Source: Rickettsiales bacterium
GTDB lineage: Bacteria > Pseudomonadota > Alphaproteobacteria > Rs-D84
Reading direction: 5' to 3'
Length of the DNA: 9,565 bases
NCBI GenBank assembly: GCA_031263295.1
Contig: JAISGC010000104.1
Coordinates: forward strand, 1 to 9,565
The notes below the pieces were generated by a model. It worked only from the letters and a program-made list of their open reading frames with translations. It did no database searches and was not told where the DNA came from. Position numbers and translations under genes: made by a program. Shown here in pieces: positions 6,731 to 9,565 of the stretch (the stretch's first letter is position 1; every line of letters starts with the position of its first letter).

Positions 6731-7082
6731 AAAACTCAATTCCGCCCTTCCTGACCGCGTCGGCCAAGGCCTTGACGCGCCCGTGATAGCGGTATCCGCC
6801 GCGGTCGAAATACACGCCCGCCAATTTCTTTTCCTTCGCGCGTTTTGCGAAGGCCTCGCCGACCAAGGCCGCGCCCGCGACATTCCAGCCCTTGCCCGCG
6901 AAGTCTTTTTCCGCGCTGGATGCGGCGCAGAGCGTCGCGCCCTTCACATCGTCGATGGCCTGTATCGAGATATGCCGATCCGAGCGGAAAACCGACATGC
7001 GGATTTTTCCGTGATTCTTTCTTTTCAACGCGGCCCTGTTCGACAGAGTCCGTCTTTCAGAAGTGCTTAAATGCTTTATCAT
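6729..7082 (-). CDS. rplR: 50S ribosomal protein L18
   Basis: L18 binds 5S rRNA and helps join it to the large subunit. The product reads MIKHLSTSERRTLSNRAALK, with RMSVFRSDRHISIQAIDD, then a VAGAALVGEAFAKRAKEK helix and the conserved ending FDRGGYRYHGRVKALADAVR plus GGIEF. The start at 7082 is chosen over a TTG four codons upstream. It has GGTG at 6 nt spacing and gives 117 residues, the usual size. It lies between rplF and rpsE as in the standard spc order, separated from both by GAGTTY hairpins. Confidence 0.97.
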   Translation of the reverse strand: MIKHLSTSERRTLSNRAALKRKNHGKIRMSVFRSDRHISIQAIDDVKGATLCAASSAEKDFAGKGWNVAGAALVGEAFAKRAKEKKLAGVYFDRGGYRYHGRVKALADAVRKGGIEF

Positions 7083-7084
7083 TT

Positions 7085-7092
7085 CTTTCACC
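7085..7092 (-). promoter_or_regulatory. Ribosome binding site deciding the rplR start
   Basis: GGTGAAAG on the minus strand starts right after the end of the spacer hairpin and precedes the ATG at 7082, with 6 nt between GGTG and the ATG. It leaves the rplR start region outside the predicted stem. Confidence 0.6.
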
Positions 7093-7144
7093 AAGTTTGA
7101 GTTCGAGTTTGAGTTTGAGTCAACTCGAACTCAAACTCAAACTT
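7093..7144. repeat. GAGTTY hexamer inverted repeat, rplF-rplR spacer
   Basis: The left arm, 7093-7120 (AAGTTT, GAGTTC, GAGTTT, GAGTTT, GAGT), faces the right arm, 7123-7144 (ACTC, GAACTC, AAACTC, AAACTT). The arms differ in unit number by one hexamer, so several pairing registers exist. It begins 4 nt after the rplF stop. On the minus strand it is followed by GGTGAAAG, not a U-tract. Confidence 0.9.
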
Positions 7145-7148
7145 AAAC

Positions 7149-7697
7149 CTATTTCTTCTTGCCCTCTTTGCGCAGTATCTTCTCGTCCTTATAGAATATG
7201 CCTTTGCCCTTATACGGCTCGGGCTTGCGGACCTTGCGGATTTTGTCCGAGAACTGGCCGACCATATTTTTATCGCTCCCCGTTATCTTGAACGCGGTCG
7301 GCTCTATGATTTCGACGACGAGGCCCGCCGGTATCGGCATAATGACATCGTGCGAATATCCCGCGGTCAGGACAAGATCCTTGCCCTTGACGACCGCCTT
7401 GAATCCGACGCCCTTCATTCCCATTTCTTTCGAGAATCCGGTCGAGACGCCCTCGACGGCCTGCTTGATGTTGCGCGCCATCGTGCCCCACATCGCGCGG
7501 GTGGCCAAGTCTTCCTTGTCTTTGGGGACGACATGGACTTTGTCGCCGTCGATATTGACATCGACAAGATGCGCGTTCGCGGTGTCCAAACGAACTTTCA
7601 GTTCGCCCTTCGGCCCCTTGACGACAATGGCATCCGGCGTCTTCGAGACACTGACGCCGCTTGTTATCGAAATTGCATTCTTTCCAGCTCTTGACAT
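7149..7697 (-). CDS. rplF: 50S ribosomal protein L6
   Basis: L6 lies near the factor-binding centre of the large subunit. The 182 residues contain the two repeated L6 domains. Domain 1 has VKGPKGELKVRL and MWGTMARNIKQAVEGVSTGF. Domain 2 has MKGVGFKAVVKGKDLVLTAG and the hallmark VRKPEPYKGKGIFYKDEKIL with RKEGKKK at the end. A strong ribosome site (AGGAG) lies 5 nt before the ATG. Length and order (rpsH, rplF, rplR) are standard. Confidence 0.98.
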   Translation of the reverse strand: MSRAGKNAISITSGVSVSKTPDAIVVKGPKGELKVRLDTANAHLVDVNIDGDKVHVVPKDKEDLATRAMWGTMARNIKQAVEGVSTGFSKEMGMKGVGFKAVVKGKDLVLTAGYSHDVIMPIPAGLVVEIIEPTAFKITGSDKNMVGQFSDKIRKVRKPEPYKGKGIFYKDEKILRKEGKKK

Positions 7698-7718
7698 TTT
7701 TGCTCCTGCGTCGCAAAG

Positions 7719-7818
7719 AATGAATAAAGAATAATGAATAAAGAATAAATATTCATTATCTTAAAATCATTTTATAACGCGAACCTCTTTATTCATTATT
7801 CTTTATTATTTATTCATT
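7719..7818. repeat. AT-rich word-built inverted repeat (AAAGAAT / AATGAAT), rpsH-rplF spacer
   Basis: TAAAGAATAATGAATAAAG (7725-7743) pairs perfectly over 19 bp with CTTTATTCATTATTCTTTA (7787-7805). A further AATGAAT (7719-7725) and ATTCATT (7812-7818) can extend it in a shifted register, reaching the rpsH stop. The words AAAGAAT and AATGAAT alternate in tandem. The 43-nt loop is AT-rich except for ACGCGAACCT (7777-7786), which matches the end of the 104-nt palindrome. Confidence 0.9.
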
Positions 7819-8212
7819 AAATCACGCGGCACAAGACCTCGCCGCCGACATTCTTGACCCGCGCCTCGGCGTCGGTCATAACCCCGAGCGGCGTCGTCAT
7901 AATCGCGACGCCGAGCCCGTTCATAACGCGCGGCATTTTCGCGACGCCCGAATAGGCGCGGCGGCCCGGCTTCGAGACGACCGAGATTTCCTGAATCGCG
8001 CCCTCGCCGTCGACATATTTTAATTGTATCGTCAAATCGGACTTGTTGGTTCCGGCCTCGACTTTCGAGAAATCGGTGATAAATCCCTCGTCTTTCAAGA
8101 CGCCGAGGACCGCCTGGCGCAGCGTCGAGAACGGCGCCGTTATCGATTCCTTTCCGGCCATCTGGCCGTTGCGAATGCGGGTTACCAAATCTCCAATCGG
8201 ATGTGTCAACAT
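7817..8212 (-). CDS. rpsH: 30S ribosomal protein S8
   Basis: S8 is an early-assembly protein that binds helix 21 of 16S rRNA. In E. coli it also represses its own operon by binding the mRNA near rplE. The 131 residues begin MLTHPIGDLVTRIRNGQMAG (TDPI or SDPI in most relatives). They contain VSKPGRRAYSG, MNGLGVAIMTTPLGVMTDAEA and the ending GGEVLCRVI. The ribosome site AAAGGTAAAACAAA precedes the ATG, immediately outside the GAGTTY hairpin. I did not find an obvious copy of the E. coli S8 binding site near rplE. Confidence 0.98.
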   Translation of the reverse strand: MLTHPIGDLVTRIRNGQMAGKESITAPFSTLRQAVLGVLKDEGFITDFSKVEAGTNKSDLTIQLKYVDGEGAIQEISVVSKPGRRAYSGVAKMPRVMNGLGVAIMTTPLGVMTDAEARVKNVGGEVLCRVI

Positions 8213-8230
8213 TTTGTTTTACCTTTTTTC

Positions 8231-8291
8231 AGTTTGAGTTCGAGTTTGAGTTCGAGTATTTGCCACTCCAACTCAAACTCGAACTCAAACT
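8231..8291. repeat. GAGTTY hexamer inverted repeat, rpsN-rpsH spacer (27-bp arms)
   Basis: The left arm, 8231-8257, and right arm, 8265-8291, pair at 26 of 27 positions around a 7-nt loop (ATTTGCC). Each arm is about 4.5 copies of the hexamer GAGTTY/RAACTC. It starts 7 nt after the rpsN stop and ends about 20 nt before the rpsH start. The minus-strand sequence beyond it is GAAAAAAGGT, a ribosome site rather than a terminator tract. Confidence 0.94.
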
Positions 8292-8298
8292 CCTATCT

Positions 8299-8601
8299 CT
8301 ACCAGCTCGATTTCCGGACGCCGGGCAGTTTTCCCTCGCTGGCCAGTTGCCGCATCTGCTGGCGGCACAGGCCGAACTGGCCCATGAACGAGCGCGAGCG
8401 GCCCGTGATGGCGCAGCGGTTGTGCAGGCGCGTCTTGTTCGCGTTGCGCGGCAGCTTCGCGAGTTTCTTCATCGCGTCGATGCGGTCTTCGGGAGTCGAA
8501 GTCTTGGACATCTTCTCTTTGAGCGCGGCGAATTTCTTCGCGAACCGCGCGACCATTTTCAATCTTTTTTCCTGCTTGTTCACAAGCGCTAACTTTGCCA
8601 T
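8299..8601 (-). CDS. rpsN: 30S ribosomal protein S14, long zinc-independent form
   Basis: S14 is a late-assembly protein of the small-subunit head. The 100 residues begin MAKLALVNKQEKRLKMVARF and end with the conserved RCAITGRSRSFMGQFGLCRQ and then LPGVRKSSW. The paired CXXC zinc motifs of the short form are absent, so this is the long C-minus type usual in proteobacteria. AAGGA lies about 10 nt before the ATG. It follows rplE across a short TAGTCC array. Confidence 0.98.
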   Translation of the reverse strand: MAKLALVNKQEKRLKMVARFAKKFAALKEKMSKTSTPEDRIDAMKKLAKLPRNANKTRLHNRCAITGRSRSFMGQFGLCRQQMRQLASEGKLPGVRKSSW

Positions 8602-8620
8602 TTTTTCTTTTTCCTTATTT

Positions 8621-8650
8621 CTAGTCCTAATCCTAGGTCCTAGTCCTAAT
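8621..8650. repeat. One-sided TAGTCC hexamer array, rplE-rpsN spacer
   Basis: TAGTCC, TAATCC, TAGG, TCC, TAGTCC and TAAT run in tandem between the rplE stop and the rpsN ribosome site. The words are the same as in the rpsK-rpoA hairpin 6 kb away. Here there is no mirrored arm, only a short CCTAGG palindrome in the middle. It ends immediately before the rplE stop codon. Confidence 0.85.
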
Positions 8651-9196
8651 TTATTTCAGCACCAGCGGCAGGCCGAGTTTGGTCAGCAGCGCGGCGCCCT
8701 CCGCATTGGTCTTCGCGGTCGTCGCAATAACAATATCCATTCCGCGGATAGATTCCAGTTTGTCGACCGAGATTTCCGGGAATATCAGATGCTCCTTGAT
8801 TCCGAACGCATAGTTCCCGCGCCCGTCGAACTTCGATTTCGACAATCCCTGAAAGTCCTTGATGCGCGGCAGCGCGATGACGACCAGTTTGTCCAAAAAG
8901 TCATACATTCTTTTTCCGCGCAATGTCGCCATGCATCCGATGGCCTGGCCCTCGCGCAGGCGGAAGTTCGCGATGGATTTTTTCGCATAGGTCGTCTTCG
9001 GTTTCTGCGCCGCGATAAGCGTCATATCCGCGATCGCCGCGTCCAATTTTTTCTTGTCCGCCGCCGCTTCGCCGACGCCCATATTCAGGACGATTTTGGA
9101 AAGTTTCGGAACCTGCATTCCGTTTTTATAGCCGAACTCTTTGGTCAGTTCCGGCACGATTTTATTCGTATAAATATCAAACAATCTTGCGTTCAT
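8651..9196 (-). CDS. rplE: 50S ribosomal protein L5
   Basis: L5 binds 5S rRNA and contacts P-site tRNA from the central protuberance. The 181 residues begin MNARLFDIYTNKIVPELTKE (most homologs have a slightly different start, with the Y and VPEL region shared). They include the hallmark VPKLSKIVLNMGVGEA, the RLREGQAIGCMATLRGKRMY loop, RIKDFQGLS and the FGIKEHLIFPEI segment. The protein ends TKLGLPLVLK. The ribosome site AAAAAGGTGAAAGATT precedes the ATG. It follows rplX after a 61-nt spacer. Confidence 0.98.
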   Translation of the reverse strand: MNARLFDIYTNKIVPELTKEFGYKNGMQVPKLSKIVLNMGVGEAAADKKKLDAAIADMTLIAAQKPKTTYAKKSIANFRLREGQAIGCMATLRGKRMYDFLDKLVVIALPRIKDFQGLSKSKFDGRGNYAFGIKEHLIFPEISVDKLESIRGMDIVIATTAKTNAEGAALLTKLGLPLVLK

Positions 9197-9257
9197 AATC
9201 TTTCACCTTTTTGCGTTCCGTTTCAGCGGTTCGCGGGTTCGGCTGGCATCATACCAT

Positions 9258-9565
9258 TTATTTCTTCGTTTGCAACTTTTTATCGACGATGACCTCGCCG
9301 GACTTTTTCGCGACGCGGACCTTTTTATCGCCGTCCATCTTATATCCGACGCGCGTCGGCTTTTTCGTCTTCGCATCGACAATCGCGACATTGGAAACAT
9401 GGATCGGCGCCTCGTGGTCGTCGATGTGGCCGGGCTTGTCCTGGGTCGGCTTTATGTGCCACTTCCTGCGGTTGACGCCCGCGACGACGACCTTCGATTC
9501 GGTCGGATAGGCCGCGATGACCTCGCCCGACACGCCCTTGTATTTTCCAGAAATTACGACGACAT
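9258..9565 (-). CDS. rplX: 50S ribosomal protein L24 (5' end outside window)
   Basis: L24 is an assembly initiator of the large subunit. The visible frame begins at the right edge with VVVISGKYKGVSGEVIAAYP, the KOW motif that belongs near residue 10 of L24, so only a short N-terminus is missing. It continues with VAGVNRRKWHIKPTQDKPGH and the typical HVSNVAIVDAKTKKPTRVGY segment, ending in KKLQTKK. A GTG inside the visible frame is not a real start. The 61-nt spacer to rplE (9197-9257) holds a possible weak CCG/CGG hairpin but none of the tandem words seen elsewhere. Confidence 0.96.
   Translation of the reverse strand, partial: VVVISGKYKGVSGEVIAAYPTESKVVVAGVNRRKWHIKPTQDKPGHIDDHEAPIHVSNVAIVDAKTKKPTRVGYKMDGDKKVRVAKKSGEVIVDKKLQTKK

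Noticed and set aside
6680..8291. GAGTTY hairpins as intrinsic terminators or attenuators
   Set aside because: On the minus strand they are followed by purine-rich ribosome sites (GGTGAAAG, AAAAAAGGT), not by U-tracts, and essential genes lie downstream.
6680..8291. CRISPR-like array of repeated 22-nt units
   Set aside because: The repeats lie in separate spacers with whole genes between them and are not regularly spaced. No cas gene is present.
9197..9257. Hairpin in the rplX-rplE spacer
   Set aside because: Only a 3-bp CCG/CGG stem and a weak TGG/CCA pair can be drawn, with no tandem words. Not supported as a repeat.
8024..9292. Long plus-strand open frame (422 codons) across rpsH, rpsN and rplE
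   Set aside because: It is antisense to three well-conserved ribosomal genes and has no recognisable protein features. It is open because of the biased codons of the opposite strand, and it runs through the repeat spacers.

Overview
This window is a ribosomal-protein and protein-export cluster (spc plus alpha operon type), read right to left on the minus strand. It covers nearly all of the 9.6 kb. The only plus-strand gene is the tail of an unrelated cysteine-rich protein at the left edge, which converges on the operon end. The proteins are clearly bacterial and best fit an alphaproteobacterium: rpsD is absent between rpsK and rpoA, the RpoA C-terminus reads GMEVPGWPPEN, S14 is the long zinc-free type, and SecG carries a long Pro/Ala tail. 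The frequent GCG, CGC and GAC codons indicate a fairly GC-rich coding genome. An uncultured host-associated lineage is possible, but that is only an inference.

Order in the direction of transcription: rplX (5' end cut by the window edge), rplE, rpsN, rpsH, rplF, rplR, rpsE, rplO, two unrecognised small genes (54 and 68 codons), secY, rpsM, rpsK, rpoA, rplQ, secG, then a clear intrinsic terminator. Compared with common arrangements, rpmD (L30) is missing between rpsE and rplO. No adk, infA or rpmJ lies between secY and rpsM. secG has joined the end of the cluster. The products are ribosome subunits, two SecYEG translocon subunits and the RNA polymerase alpha subunit, so the cluster ties together translation, export and transcription capacity.

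The striking part is the spacers. Of 15 gene junctions, four are tight (rplO/orf54, orf54/orf68, orf68/secY, rpsM/rpsK). One (rplX/rplE, 9197-9257) shows nothing convincing. The other ten hold repeat DNA, nine of them as long inverted repeats starting at or close to the upstream stop codon and usually ending just before the downstream Shine-Dalgarno. Several are built from short words repeated in tandem and mirrored to form a stem: GAGTTY (three spacers), TAGTCC/GGACTA (two spacers), AGAGAATR (one), and AAAGAAT/AATGAAT (one). Two spacers 2 kb apart carry copies of the same 104-nt palindrome, with paired compensatory changes in the stem. One spacer holds a 176-nt three-armed structure. None of the interior ones has a U-tract, so they do not look like terminators. 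This system of spacer hairpins is the main candidate for something undescribed.
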